NCBI GenBank assembly: GCA_029203125.1
Contig: CP119317.1
Span: 3,906,001 to 3,970,000, forward strand
DNA length: 64,000 nucleotides
Source: Candidatus Cohnella colombiensis
Lineage (GTDB): Bacteria > Bacillota > Bacilli > Paenibacillales > Paenibacillaceae
Reading direction: 5' to 3'
How positions within the stretch are numbered: position 1 is the first letter of the stretch; every line of letters starts with the position of its first letter. Made by a program: the position numbers and the translations under genes. The notes beneath the pieces are model-generated. The model ran no database searches. It saw only the letters and a program-made list of their open reading frames with translations, and was not told the DNA's origin. Below are positions 1 through 8,861 of this stretch, in pieces.

Positions 1-1
1 G

Positions 2-505
2 GTCCGGCTGACCAATGAAGGGTTGGAGGCGACTTTCGCAACAAACTATTTGAGTAAATTCGTGTTATCGGAGACACTTCTTCAGCAGAACAAGATCGTA
101 CCCGACGGATGCATCGTTATGGTAGGAGGGAATGGCGTTCACAAGAATGCTTCAGTCGCTTGGGCTGAGCCTCAAGCCGGTCTTAAGGGCGCGATGAAGG
201 CGGCGCTTGCGGTCGATCTCTACGCTTCCGAACTCGCCAAGCGATTTCCGCAGCTGCGCGTGCATACTTGCTATCCGGGTATGGTTCGAACGAATCTGTT
301 CCAAGAGGCTCCATTGCTGTTCCGATTAATGTCTCGCTTATTCGGCCAGCCGATAGCCAAAGGCAGCGCTTATCTAGGTCGTCTGATATTGGAGAAGCAT
401 TCGGGGGTGCATTGGAAGCAGGATCGCCCAATGCGCTTCCGCGTTCCTTTGTCCGTAGGCCAAGAAGCTGAGGCGCTATGGGCATATAGTCGACAATATA
501 TTTGA
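2..505 (+). CDS. SDR-family oxidoreductase, C-terminal part (5' cut by window edge)
   Basis: The frame is open to the first base, so the true start lies outside the window; the TTG at 23 is internal. The visible part reads like the second half of a short-chain dehydrogenase of the retinol-dehydrogenase-like type. It begins with an EGLEATFATNYLS-like stretch, which in this family lies near the middle of the protein. It continues through a strand ending MVGG and a helix where the catalytic Tyr/Lys would be expected, though no clean YxxxK is visible, and then CYPGMVRTNL, the usual PG(x)VRT(N/D) cofactor-loop region. Substrate cannot be told. It is followed after 24 bases by the 530-988 gene on the same strand, probably one transcript. 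Confidence 0.7.
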   Translation, partial: VRLTNEGLEATFATNYLSKFVLSETLLQQNKIVPDGCIVMVGGNGVHKNASVAWAEPQAGLKGAMKAALAVDLYASELAKRFPQLRVHTCYPGMVRTNLFQEAPLLFRLMSRLFGQPIAKGSAYLGRLILEKHSGVHWKQDRPMRFRVPLSVGQEAEALWAYSRQYI

Positions 506-529
506 CCACATAGCAAAGGGGAGTTAAGC

Positions 530-988
530 ATGCGTTATAAAGCAGGGTGGCTGGTGCAAAATCATATTTTGGCTTTGACGCATTTTGAACCGGTGGTAAC
601 GATGGAGGATTTCCGGGATATCGCTGCGGATGCGTACATGGCGTTGCAAGAGGCGACGCAGCCCTTTCACCTTCTGATTGATAATCAGATTATCGCCGAA
701 AGGACGGTCGCCACTCTGGATTCGATGTTGAAGGCTCTGCCGATCCTCCAACATGCGCACCTGGGATGGATTGTTGTCGTGCTGCCCGAAGCCGTCAAAG
801 AGACTGCAGCAGCTAGACAAGTCGAGCGGCATGGATCAATTCAATTAAAATTTGTGGACAGTCTGGCTTCCGCATTCCAGCATCTTGCCCGTGAAGATGA
901 CCGTATAGACGGGGCGGCCGACATGGAATCGAGTTGGAGCGATTGGATTTCGTATAGCGAGAACCCGATAGCCGTCGGGGACGAATGA
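530..988 (+). CDS. Small STAS/SpoIIAA-like protein of unknown function
   Basis: This 152-residue soluble protein has no signal peptide or membrane segment. The pattern resembles SpoIIAA-like/STAS-fold hypothetical proteins: a short strand-rich start, a VTMEDFRDIAADAY helix, a strand reading HLLIDNQ, a long helix, then LGWIVVVLP; this is only a fold-level guess. A Shine-Dalgarno AAAGGGGAG lies 6 bases before the ATG. The C-terminal tail SWSDWISYSENPIAVGDE is notable because near-copies of just this gene end occur at about 12,010 and 14,187, each followed by a hairpin terminator. It probably shares a transcript with the SDR gene upstream and ends at the terminator at 1023-1065. Confidence 0.65.
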   Translation: MRYKAGWLVQNHILALTHFEPVVTMEDFRDIAADAYMALQEATQPFHLLIDNQIIAERTVATLDSMLKALPILQHAHLGWIVVVLPEAVKETAAARQVERHGSIQLKFVDSLASAFQHLAREDDRIDGAADMESSWSDWISYSENPIAVGDE

Positions 989-1065
989 AGTCCGAGTGAT
1001 ATATAGCAGTATGCAGTTCGTGAATACATCGCCAAGTGGCCTACAGACCTCAGCGGTGTATTTTT
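930..1065 (+). repeat. Dispersed gene-end/terminator repeat, copy 1
   Basis: This covers the end of the 530-988 gene (SWSDWISY... codons), a conserved stretch reading TAGCAGTATGCAGTTC, and a 40-bp inverted repeat. The same order recurs at 12,013-12,201 and, more diverged, at 14,187-14,363. The hairpin alone recurs at 35,516-35,555. Copy 1 lacks the GTCAACAAT...TGTTTAC tail of copies 2 and 3; the GH2 terminator begins there instead. Confidence 0.6.
1023..1065 (+). terminator. Rho-independent terminator (40-bp hairpin family, copy 1)
   Basis: The arms AATACATCGC (1023-1032) and GCGGTGTATT (1053-1062) pair with one G-U and are followed by TTT. It ends the SDR/STAS-like transcript. Arm sequence and total length match the hairpins at 12,108 and 35,516. 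Confidence 0.75.
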
Positions 1066-1094
1066 GACCAGGGCCTGATTGCTATCCGAAAGAG

Positions 1095-1132
1095 AATCCC
1101 GCCTCGGCAAGGAAAGAAGCCGAAGCGGGATT
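1095..1132 (-). terminator. Terminator of the GH2 gene
   Basis: AATCCCGCCTCGGC (1095-1108) pairs with GCCGAAGCGGGATT (1119-1132) with one mismatch. On the minus strand the stem is followed by CTCTTTC. It lies 8 bases beyond the GH2 stop codon, back to back with the terminator at 1023-1065. Confidence 0.7.
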
Positions 1133-1139
1133 GTTTGGC

Positions 1140-4100
1140 TTACGGCACGAACCGGAACGCTTTCAAATCGAACCGGCTGCCCGGCAGGAACATCAGCGTG
1201 ACCGTCTGCGGGCCAAAGACGCGTTCCAACTCGAATTCCCGTTCGACGTAGCCATCGGAGTATTCGAATTCGACCATTTGCTTGGTTTCTCCCGCGGGAC
1301 CGCTGAACAGCAGATGGACCGTGTTGCGGTCGAGCGGGGATCGCCCGCAGATGACGAGTTTCGAGCTGCCGGTCTCTCCGAAGTCCATGTCTCGGTATAC
1401 GAGGGAGACGTTGTTGCCGATGTTTTCGATAGCGTCTTCCGCGATCGTGAAGGAGTCCCCGTAAATCTGGTCGTGCTCAAGTGCGCTCAGCCGTTCGTAA
1501 GCTTTGGGTACCCGCGCGAACTGGAATCCTTTCAAATGGATTTTCCGGCGCAGGACGAAGCTGAGCGAGGTCACGCCTTTTAGACGTTTCGGCAGGCGGT
1601 ACGTTTCCTCCTGATAGACGTTCCAGCGCGAAGGCTTCCGATAGGTGACTCGGGTCAGCATGGCGGCGTTCTCTTCCCCGGGAATGCCCTCCCATATTTC
1701 AATCGGGAATTCCTCTCCGTCCAGGGAGAAGATCGGCAACGTGATCTCGTCAGCACCGACAGGTCCGAAGTCGACGTTCTCGAAGCAAATCCGGCTTTCG
1801 CCGTCCCTCGCCGTCGCGACGCCCCGTTCGTTGCCGTTCGTCAAGTTCCGGCTCGCTTCGTTGCGATAGCCGGCCGATACGAACGAATAGGGGTCGAGAT
1901 AGGCTTGCCCCAAGCCTTCAATATGGAATTCCATGACGGAATAGAGGCGGACGCAGTCGGCCCCGTTGCGCGTCGAGCAGCGGACATAGACGTCGCCGTC
2001 GCCCAGGGCGGTGAGGACGGCTTCCCGTCCGTCCACCTCCAAGAAGGCGATATTGGAGTCGATACCGGCGGCGTTGGTGACCCGCCATTCCACCTCTTGA
2101 TAAGTGGCATCACCCGGATGGATTCGGACCTGCACCGGCAAGGAACGGCGGTCCGCGACCAGCCGGTTGCCTTGCGGGCAGAGGATCTCCAGCTTGCGCA
2201 CGGGAATTTCGTCCGCCCGGCTGCCGAGGGGCTCGTGCCCGGCCTGAGGATCCGCGGTCCAGGCGTAGCGCGAGCCGGGCTCTTCTCCGCCGTCTTCGGA
2301 CCGCTTCGGAGGTTGAGCGGACGTCAGGTCGACCTCGCCCGACTGCAACCCCTTGGATTCCGCACGCACGGTGATCCGGCCGGGCTCCGGATTCGCCGCG
2401 ATTACAGCCAGCAGCTTGCCGCTGAACATTCGGCGGCTTGCGCCTTTATAGGAGTCGTAATCGGTGCTGTCGCCGTTATCCAAGCCGACCAACCGGCCCG
2501 GACCCTCCACGGTCACGGACACGCGGTTGTTGGCGTTGTCGACGGTACGTCCTTCCCGGTCGAAAGCGGAAATCTCCACGAAAACGAGGTCTGAGCCGTC
2601 CGCCGCGAGTTCCGTCTTGTCCGGGGTCAGCGCGAGTGCGACTGCGTCTCCGAAGGAGGAACGGACCTCCTCTGCCACCACCCGGCCCTCCTCGTCGTAG
2701 GCGACCGCCCGCAGGACGCCTACGGCGTATGGGATCCGCCATTCGCCGACCAATTTCTGCCCGCGCGCGTGGTCGATCTCGAAGACGCTCTGCGAGACTC
2801 CGTTCAAGAACAATTCGACTTTCGGCGTGTTAGAGCATACCCGGACGTCGATCATCTGCCCCTCGGAGAAGTCCCAGTAGGGGAACAGATGGACCATCGG
2901 CTTCACGCGGTAATCGGTCCATTCGGCTTGGTAAATAAAATACGAATCTTTCTTGAAGCCCGCGGTGTCCAACTGCCCGAAATACGAGTTTTTTGTATGG
3001 TAAGGGGTCGGCTCCCCGATGTAATCGAAGCCGCTCCACAGGAATTGCCCCAGCGAGTAGGCGGCGTCCCGGTCGGCGATGATGCAGCTTTCCGTGCTTT
3101 TCGCGCCCCAGCTGGTGGAGCTGTTGCCCAGCGAGGAGCACTGCTCGTCGTCGTCCGCGAGCACGGATTGGGACAACGGGAAGTGGTAGACGCCCCGACT
3201 CTGCACAGTAGAGGAAGTCTCGCTGCCATAGATGATCCAGTCCGGATGCTGCGCATGGTGAAGATCGTAATACTTCTCCCCGTAGTTGTAACCGGCCAGC
3301 TTCAGCAGATCGGCGCATCGCTGCGCGTTCTCCCAGGGCATGAAGTTTGAGCCGATCGTCACGCGGGCGTTGCCCTTGGGGTCATGCGCCAACACTTCGT
3401 CCCGCAGGAGCTTCGTCCACATGAATCCCCGCTCGTCGGCGTGGGTGTCATAAATCTCGTTGCCGATGCTCCATAGGATCAGGCTGGGATGGTTGCGGTC
3501 GCGGCGCACCCAGCTGGCGACGTCCTTCTTCCACCATTCGGGAAAAAACCTTGCGTAGTCGAACTCCGTCTTCTTCCGCTCCCACACGTCGAACGCTTCC
3601 GACACGATGAGCACGCCCATTTCGTCCGCCAGCTCCATCAGTTCCGCGGAGGGCATGTTGTGAGCGGTGCGGATCGCGTTAACCCCCATCTCTTGCAGCA
3701 GCGAAATTTGCCGCCGCAAGGCAACTTTGTTGACGGCGGCGCCCAAGCAGCCCAAGTCGTGGTGCTGGCAGACGCCGTACAGCTTCACGTGCCGGCTGTT
3801 CAGGAAGAACCCCTTCTCGCTGTCGAAGGCCAGCGTGCGGAAGCCGAAGCGAATGCTCTCTCTGGCCGTGACCGTGCCGTCCGCGAGCCGCAGCTCCGTG
3901 ATCAGCCGATAGCAATAAGGCCGTTCGATGTCCCACAACGAAGGGCGGTCCACCCGTAGCGCGGTGGGAACGCGAACGGACGCCCCTGCCTCCGCGGCGG
4001 GTACGGACGTCTCGGTCTCCGCCACAAGCCGGCCGTCCCGGTTCATTACGCAATGGCGCAGTGTCAGGCCGTCCGCAGCCCCCGCACCCAAGACGACCTC

Positions 4101-4625
4101 CGTGTCCGTCTCGACCCGCCAGGCATCGCCTCCGTCCGGTATGGCGGCAATATAGATCCCGTCTGCTGCCAGGTGCGTATCCGGATAACTTCTAAGCCAA
4201 ACGCTCCGATAAATCCCCGCGCCGGAATACCAGCGGGAATTGGGGGATTCGTACACGACGCGCATCGCGATCTCGTTGTCCCCGTCCCGGAGGAAGGGAG
4301 TGACGTCGAATTCGAAGGTGGAGTAGCCGTATTTCCACGTTCCGGCCTCATGCCCGTTGACATAGAGGGTCGAATCCATGTATACGCCTTCAAACCGGAG
4401 CGAGAAGCGCGTGCCCGGGGGCTGTTCGTCCGGCGTCAGGGTCAGCGTTTTGCGATACCAGCCTTCTCCGTTCGCGTACAGGTTGCGGGCGTCGTAGATC
4501 AACCAATCGTGCGGCAAGTCGACCGTCGTCCAGGCTGTGCGGCCGGTCATGACGGCATCGTAATCGGTACGGAGAGGATGTAAGGAAAATGACCAACTGG
4601 CGTTGAACTTTCGCTTCCGATTCAT
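1140..4625 (-). CDS. Glycoside hydrolase family 2 (beta-galactosidase-like), multidomain, cytoplasmic
   Basis: This is a retaining GH2 enzyme of 1161 residues. An N-terminal jelly-roll sugar-binding domain (about 1-150, with PHDW and WYSGAGIYR motifs) is followed by an immunoglobulin-like domain. The TIM barrel (about 270-560) has the acid/base Glu390 in SIGNEI and the nucleophile Glu469 in YGSETSS. A DUF4982-like domain, Big-type domains and a long extra C-terminal part with two beta-rich modules follow; together these make it longer than a typical GH2. No signal peptide is seen, so it should act in the cytoplasm on imported oligosaccharides. The ATG at 4625 is chosen because AAAGGAG lies 10 bases upstream; a TTG at 4634 is too close. 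It follows the AraC gene by 62 bases and is probably cotranscribed. Exact specificity (galactoside, glucuronide or other) is not decided by sequence. Confidence 0.88.
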   Translation of the reverse strand: MNRKRKFNASWSFSLHPLRTDYDAVMTGRTAWTTVDLPHDWLIYDARNLYANGEGWYRKTLTLTPDEQPPGTRFSLRFEGVYMDSTLYVNGHEAGTWKYGYSTFEFDVTPFLRDGDNEIAMRVVYESPNSRWYSGAGIYRSVWLRSYPDTHLAADGIYIAAIPDGGDAWRVETDTEVVLGAGAADGLTLRHCVMNRDGRLVAETETSVPAAEAGASVRVPTALRVDRPSLWDIERPYCYRLITELRLADGTVTARESIRFGFRTLAFDSEKGFFLNSRHVKLYGVCQHHDLGCLGAAVNKVALRRQISLLQEMGVNAIRTAHNMPSAELMELADEMGVLIVSEAFDVWERKKTEFDYARFFPEWWKKDVASWVRRDRNHPSLILWSIGNEIYDTHADERGFMWTKLLRDEVLAHDPKGNARVTIGSNFMPWENAQRCADLLKLAGYNYGEKYYDLHHAQHPDWIIYGSETSSTVQSRGVYHFPLSQSVLADDDEQCSSLGNSSTSWGAKSTESCIIADRDAAYSLGQFLWSGFDYIGEPTPYHTKNSYFGQLDTAGFKKDSYFIYQAEWTDYRVKPMVHLFPYWDFSEGQMIDVRVCSNTPKVELFLNGVSQSVFEIDHARGQKLVGEWRIPYAVGVLRAVAYDEEGRVVAEEVRSSFGDAVALALTPDKTELAADGSDLVFVEISAFDREGRTVDNANNRVSVTVEGPGRLVGLDNGDSTDYDSYKGASRRMFSGKLLAVIAANPEPGRITVRAESKGLQSGEVDLTSAQPPKRSEDGGEEPGSRYAWTADPQAGHEPLGSRADEIPVRKLEILCPQGNRLVADRRSLPVQVRIHPGDATYQEVEWRVTNAAGIDSNIAFLEVDGREAVLTALGDGDVYVRCSTRNGADCVRLYSVMEFHIEGLGQAYLDPYSFVSAGYRNEASRNLTNGNERGVATARDGESRICFENVDFGPVGADEITLPIFSLDGEEFPIEIWEGIPGEENAAMLTRVTYRKPSRWNVYQEETYRLPKRLKGVTSLSFVLRRKIHLKGFQFARVPKAYERLSALEHDQIYGDSFTIAEDAIENIGNNVSLVYRDMDFGETGSSKLVICGRSPLDRNTVHLLFSGPAGETKQMVEFEYSDGYVEREFELERVFGPQTVTLMFLPGSRFDLKAFRFVP

Positions 4626-4687
4626 CGACTGCAATCTCCTTTACGGGGCAAATGGGCTTGTGGCATGCGAGCACAAGGGCGGCGGGA

Positions 4688-5500
4688 TCAACTGGGCTGC
4701 TGGCGATTGAATACGGTCGAAGGCGGATAGCCTTTCACCGATTTGAACACGTTGCTGAAATACGAAATGTCGTGGAAGCCGCACCGTTCTGCGACCTGCG
4801 TAACGGAGAATCCGCCGGTTGTCAGCAGCATCTCTGCGTTGTTGATCCGGATCATGTTCAGATATTCATTGAACGAGCATCCCATGTTCTTCTTGAACAG
4901 CTTTCCGAGATATACCCGATGAAGGCCCACGATCTCGGCTAATCCGGCCAGGTCCAGCTCCTCGGAATAATGCTCGGCGACGTATGCGAGCACTAGGTTC
5001 ACGCGCTTATCGGCCCTCATGAGCGCGGTATCCCGGTTCGTGATCGTCAGCAGCCGGTGGATGATGAGCATGAACAACGCCCGGGCCTGCATGACGTAAC
5101 CCGGCTGCTTACTCAGCCAGACGTGCGTGAACTGTTTGAAGTACCCGATCAGTTCGCTTGTAATGACGTTCTTCGTCACGGTCTGAAGCGGGAGCGGTTC
5201 CGTGTTCTCGTTCGGCAGCCATTTGAAATTGAAGGCGTAGGAGTGCATCGGGTTTTCCTTGGAAGTATGCGCCTCGCGCACGCTGCCCACGGGAATGTAG
5301 ATGATGTCGCCGGCTTCGATGGTGTGTTTGACTCCGTTGACGTAGTAGTAGGATTTTCCTTCCACGATGCAGGTAAGATCGTGAAAATCGATCGTTTGGT
5401 TGACGATTTCCCAGTCAGGAAAACATCTCCTATCCACGAAGAACACGACGTCCGGGACCAGATCCTGCAACCGTTCGAATTCCCTTTCCATGGAGTTCAC
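4688..5500 (-). CDS. AraC-family transcriptional regulator (cupin sensor + double HTH)
   Basis: This 270-residue regulator has an N-terminal cupin-like sugar-sensing domain (about 30-140; YYYVNGVKHTIEAGDIIYIPVG) and a C-terminal AraC DNA-binding domain (about 165-265). The latter has two helix-turn-helix motifs and the family signature near ...VAERCGFHDISYFSNVFK...GYPP. It is divergent from the alpha-glucuronidase operon and upstream of the GH2 gene, so it most likely activates this hemicellulose module in response to an imported sugar. The start is a GTG at 5500, with an in-frame ATG at 5491 as an alternative; AAGGA lies close upstream of both. Confidence 0.88.
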   Translation of the reverse strand: MNSMEREFERLQDLVPDVVFFVDRRCFPDWEIVNQTIDFHDLTCIVEGKSYYYVNGVKHTIEAGDIIYIPVGSVREAHTSKENPMHSYAFNFKWLPNENTEPLPLQTVTKNVITSELIGYFKQFTHVWLSKQPGYVMQARALFMLIIHRLLTITNRDTALMRADKRVNLVLAYVAEHYSEELDLAGLAEIVGLHRVYLGKLFKKNMGCSFNEYLNMIRINNAEMLLTTGGFSVTQVAERCGFHDISYFSNVFKSVKGYPPSTVFNRQQPS

Positions 5501-5630
5501 CGTCCTTGCCGTTAGAATTCCCGATGACGCGGTCGGGGGGATGCAACCTGTTGTTATCTTACCACCCCAGCTTGTAGAAATGAATCGTGATATTTAAAAA
5601 TTACAAGAAATATCTATTTACTCTATGGAT

Positions 5631-5646
5631 TGTGAAAGCGCTTAAT
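5631..5646 (+). promoter_or_regulatory. Candidate cre (CcpA) site in the divergent araC/aguA intergenic region
   Basis: The stretch TGAAAGCGCTTAAT (5633-5646) fits the catabolite-responsive element consensus TGWAARCGYTWNCW with one mismatch and holds the palindrome AAGCGCTT. It lies about 140 bases before the aguA start in a 282-base gap that is otherwise A+T-rich. Carbon catabolite repression of xylan genes by CcpA is well known; binding here is inferred. Confidence 0.5.
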
Positions 5647-5782
5647 TCTATAATTTGAGCAAAGGGAATCATATTTCCCTCGGTCGAGATGCCTTATTCT
5701 GCGTGGGAATCCAAGGGTTGTCCGCAAATATCTTTATATTCAATGATTGAGATGTTGCAATTCCGATTTGGAGGAAAACGAA

Positions 5783-7894
5783 TTGAAAAATAACAACAAG
5801 ATTATTCTGAATTCGACAAGCCGAAACGGGGAGAACGTGGGGGAAGCGCACAAAGCATGGCTGCGATATCCGCCGCTGGATCCGAATCAAGCGAAGGAGT
5901 ATGCCTCATGGTGCGGTGAGATCGTCGTGATCGCTTCGGAGCCGTCGCCTATGATCGCGAATGCCTGCGAGGAACTCGTGAACGGAATCGGTTCGATGCT
6001 GGGCACGACGCCCCGGGTGGGCGGAAGCGGGAATCTCCCGCGCTATCTCCGAATTGCGGCGGGGGACCTTGCCGAATTGCAAGGTGCGGTGGAGACGGCC
6101 GAACTCGAGGAGTTAGGAGAAGAAGGTTACGTGCTGAAGACCGTTCGGGAACCTGGGCGGGCATACATCGCGATTGCAGGCCGGACGGACCGCGGCGCGT
6201 TCTACGGGGCGTTCCATTTCCTTCGTCTGATGCAGTCCGGTCACAGTCTGGACGATCTTCGCGTGATCGAGAGGCCGGCCGCCAAACTCCGGATGATCAA
6301 CCAATGGGACAACATGGACGGCAGCATCGAAAGGGGATACGCGGGCCGTTCGATTTTTTATCGGAAAGGTAAATTCGTGACGGACCGCAAGCGCATTCGG
6401 GATTACGCACGGATGATGGCAGCCGTCGGACTTAACGCGATCACCATCAACAACGTGAACGTGCACGAGACGGAGACGAACTTGATTACTCCCGAGCTGC
6501 TGCCGTCGGTGGCGGCTATGGCCGATATATTCCGCGATTATGGAGTCCGGCTTTACTTGAGCGTGAACTTCGCAAGTCCGATTTCGTGCGGGGGGCTGAC
6601 GACGGCCGATCCGCTCGACCCGGAGGTGAGACGATTCTGGGCGGACAGGGTAGCCGACGTGTACCGGCATGTTCCCGATTTCGGAGGCTTCCTGGTCAAA
6701 GCCGATTCGGAGTTCCGGCCGGGACCGTTCACCTACGGACGCGATCACGCGGACGGGGCGAACATGCTCGCCGAGGCGCTGCGTCCTTACGGCGGCATCT
6801 TGATCTGGCGCTGCTTCGTGTATGACTGCCTGCAAGACTGGCGCGACCGGAAGACCGACCGGGCTCGTGCCGCCTACGACCATTTTCGTCCGCTCGATGG
6901 CAAGTTTGCAGACAACGTCATCCTGCAAATCAAGAACGGTCCGATAGACTTCCAGATCCGGGAACCCACTTCCCCGCTATTCGGGGGGATGCAGCATACG
7001 AATCAGGTGCTGGAGCTGCAGATCACCCAGGAGTATACGGGGCAACAGAAGCATCTGTGCTTCCTGGTGCCGCAATGGAAGGAAATCCTCGATTTCGACA
7101 CTTACGCGCGGGGGGAAGGCTCGACAGTGTCGAAAGCGGCGACGGGCGAGCTGTTTGGCAGGCAGCTGGGCGGAATCGCCGCCGTATCCAATATCGGGGA
7201 CGACCTGAATTGGACCGGGCACCTTCTGGCACAGGCCAATTATTACGGATACGGCCGATTGGCTTGGCGTCCGGAGCTCACGGCGGAGGAGATTGCGGAC
7301 GAATGGGCGCGGATCACGTTCGGACACGACCCGGTCGTCGTCACGACGATTCGCCGCATGCTGCTCGATTCCTGGAACATTTACGAGAATTACACGTCGC
7401 CGCTCGGAGTCGGCTGGATGGTCAATCCCGGCCATCATTACGGCCCGAACGTCGACGGATATGAATATTCGAAGTGGGGGACCTACCATTATGCCGACTG
7501 TCACGGTATCGGGGTTGATCGGACCGTTAAGACGGGAACCGGTTATACGGGACAGTATCACGATAAGGTTGCCGCGCGCTTCGACGCGATCGAGAGCTGT
7601 CCGGACGAACTGCTGCTTTTCTTCCACCACGTGCCCTATACGCATTTATTGAAGTCCGGCAAGACCGTCATCCAGCACATATACGACACGCATTTCGAAG
7701 GCGCCGAGCAGGCGGACACCCAGGTGGACGCCTGGCGCGGCTTGCAAGGCAGAATAGACAGCGATCGGTATGCGAGCGTGCTGGATCGTCTGCAAGAACA
7801 ATCGATGCATGCCAAGGAATGGCGGGACGTTGTAAACACTTATTTCTTGCGCAAGTCGGGTATCGCGGACGAGCAAGGCAGAACAATCTACTAG
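5783..7894 (+). CDS. aguA: Alpha-glucuronidase, GH67
   Basis: This enzyme removes (4-O-methyl)glucuronic acid from the non-reducing end of short aldouronates. At 703 residues it matches the GH67 length. All three residues known for the family can be placed: Glu310 in KADSEFRPGP (general acid), Asp389 in NGPIDFQ and Glu417 in ITQEYTGQ (general-base pair). The spacing of 28 between the last two is the same as in the C. japonicus enzyme. No signal peptide is present, so it acts in the cytoplasm after uptake. The start is the TTG at 5783, which has GGAGG 8 bases upstream; the longer frame from 5747 lacks a ribosome site. It is the first gene of the transport operon that follows 13 bases later. 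Confidence 0.93.
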   Translation: MKNNNKIILNSTSRNGENVGEAHKAWLRYPPLDPNQAKEYASWCGEIVVIASEPSPMIANACEELVNGIGSMLGTTPRVGGSGNLPRYLRIAAGDLAELQGAVETAELEELGEEGYVLKTVREPGRAYIAIAGRTDRGAFYGAFHFLRLMQSGHSLDDLRVIERPAAKLRMINQWDNMDGSIERGYAGRSIFYRKGKFVTDRKRIRDYARMMAAVGLNAITINNVNVHETETNLITPELLPSVAAMADIFRDYGVRLYLSVNFASPISCGGLTTADPLDPEVRRFWADRVADVYRHVPDFGGFLVKADSEFRPGPFTYGRDHADGANMLAEALRPYGGILIWRCFVYDCLQDWRDRKTDRARAAYDHFRPLDGKFADNVILQIKNGPIDFQIREPTSPLFGGMQHTNQVLELQITQEYTGQQKHLCFLVPQWKEILDFDTYARGEGSTVSKAATGELFGRQLGGIAAVSNIGDDLNWTGHLLAQANYYGYGRLAWRPELTAEEIADEWARITFGHDPVVVTTIRRMLLDSWNIYENYTSPLGVGWMVNPGHHYGPNVDGYEYSKWGTYHYADCHGIGVDRTVKTGTGYTGQYHDKVAARFDAIESCPDELLLFFHHVPYTHLLKSGKTVIQHIYDTHFEGAEQADTQVDAWRGLQGRIDSDRYASVLDRLQEQSMHAKEWRDVVNTYFLRKSGIADEQGRTIY

Positions 7895-7907
7895 GCGAGG
7901 TGATGTT

Positions 7908-8846
7908 ATGTCTGCAAGCGCTGCAGTAGGGAGAAGAAGATCGCTCGCATACATGCAACGATACTGGGTCCTCTATGCGATGTTGATCCTACCGATATCC
8001 TTTTTTATCATTTTCCGTTACATTCCGATGAATTACATTCAAATCGCTTTTAAGAAATACAGCATCGTCAAAAGCCCATCGGAGATGGAATGGGCAGCAA
8101 ATCATGGTTGGCAATATTTTATTCAGGCTTTCTCTAACCGCGATTTCATTTACGCCCTGAGAAACACCCTGGGTCTCAACCTTCTTGATCTCGTATTCGG
8201 CTTCCCAGCACCTATTATTCTAGCCATCATCTTTAATGAACTCGCCTTCAAACGATTCAAGAGTTTCACCCAAACGATTGCCTATATGCCGCACTTTTTG
8301 TCGTGGATTATCGTTGCAGGTATGGCACTTCAGCTTTTTGCGCCTAGCTCGGGTCTCTTCAATATCATGCTGACTAAGTTGGGGTTTGAACCCATTTCGT
8401 TCCTGAACGACTCCAATAATTGGGTAATCACCTACATTGCGCTGGGCATATGGAAGAGCGCCGGTTGGGGCACCATTCTCTATTTAGCAGCGATGGCGGG
8501 GATTAACCCGGAGCTTTACGAGGCTGCTTCCGTGGACGGGGCGGGACGCATGAGGAATATTTGGCACATTACCCTGCCGGGATTACGTCCTACCATTATC
8601 GTATTGCTCATTCTAAGCCTTGGTCATATTCTGGGCAGCGAATTCGACAGACCTTATGCGCTTGGGAACAAGCTGGTGACGGATGTTTCGAACGTAATCT
8701 CCGTATTCGTGTACAACAATGGTATTCGCGGTTTGCAATTCTCACTATCCACTGCTGTCGGTTTGTTCCAATCTGTCGTTGGCGTCATTTTCTTGTTCGG
8801 GGCGAACGCCTTGGCCAAAAAATTCGGCGATCGCGGCATCTGGTAG
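7908..8846 (+). CDS. lplB: ABC transporter permease, LplB type (aldouronate uptake)
   Basis: This 312-residue integral membrane protein has about six membrane helices. The ABC permease EAA loop is clear: EAASVDGAGRMRNIWHITLP. The N-terminal YIPMNYIQIAFKKYS region is typical of LplB permeases of Paenibacillus carbohydrate transporters. It partners with the YtcP-like permease and the lipoprotein downstream. No ATPase gene is in the operon, which is usual because a shared MsmX-type ATPase energises such transporters. Start ATG at 7908, with GGCGAGGTG upstream. Confidence 0.9.
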   Translation: MSASAAVGRRRSLAYMQRYWVLYAMLILPISFFIIFRYIPMNYIQIAFKKYSIVKSPSEMEWAANHGWQYFIQAFSNRDFIYALRNTLGLNLLDLVFGFPAPIILAIIFNELAFKRFKSFTQTIAYMPHFLSWIIVAGMALQLFAPSSGLFNIMLTKLGFEPISFLNDSNNWVITYIALGIWKSAGWGTILYLAAMAGINPELYEAASVDGAGRMRNIWHITLPGLRPTIIVLLILSLGHILGSEFDRPYALGNKLVTDVSNVISVFVYNNGIRGLQFSLSTAVGLFQSVVGVIFLFGANALAKKFGDRGIW

Positions 8847-8861
8847 GAGGTTGTTCAATCT

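Noticed and set aside
1905..4583. Long antisense reading frames opposite the GH2 gene
   Set aside because: They arise from the G+C-rich third positions of the true gene; they lack ribosome sites and recognisable domains, while the minus-strand frame has a full GH2 protein.
6113..7645. Minus-strand frames of 271 and 222 codons inside aguA
   Set aside because: Shadow frames of a GH67 gene whose catalytic residues all fit; no family pattern in the antisense proteins.
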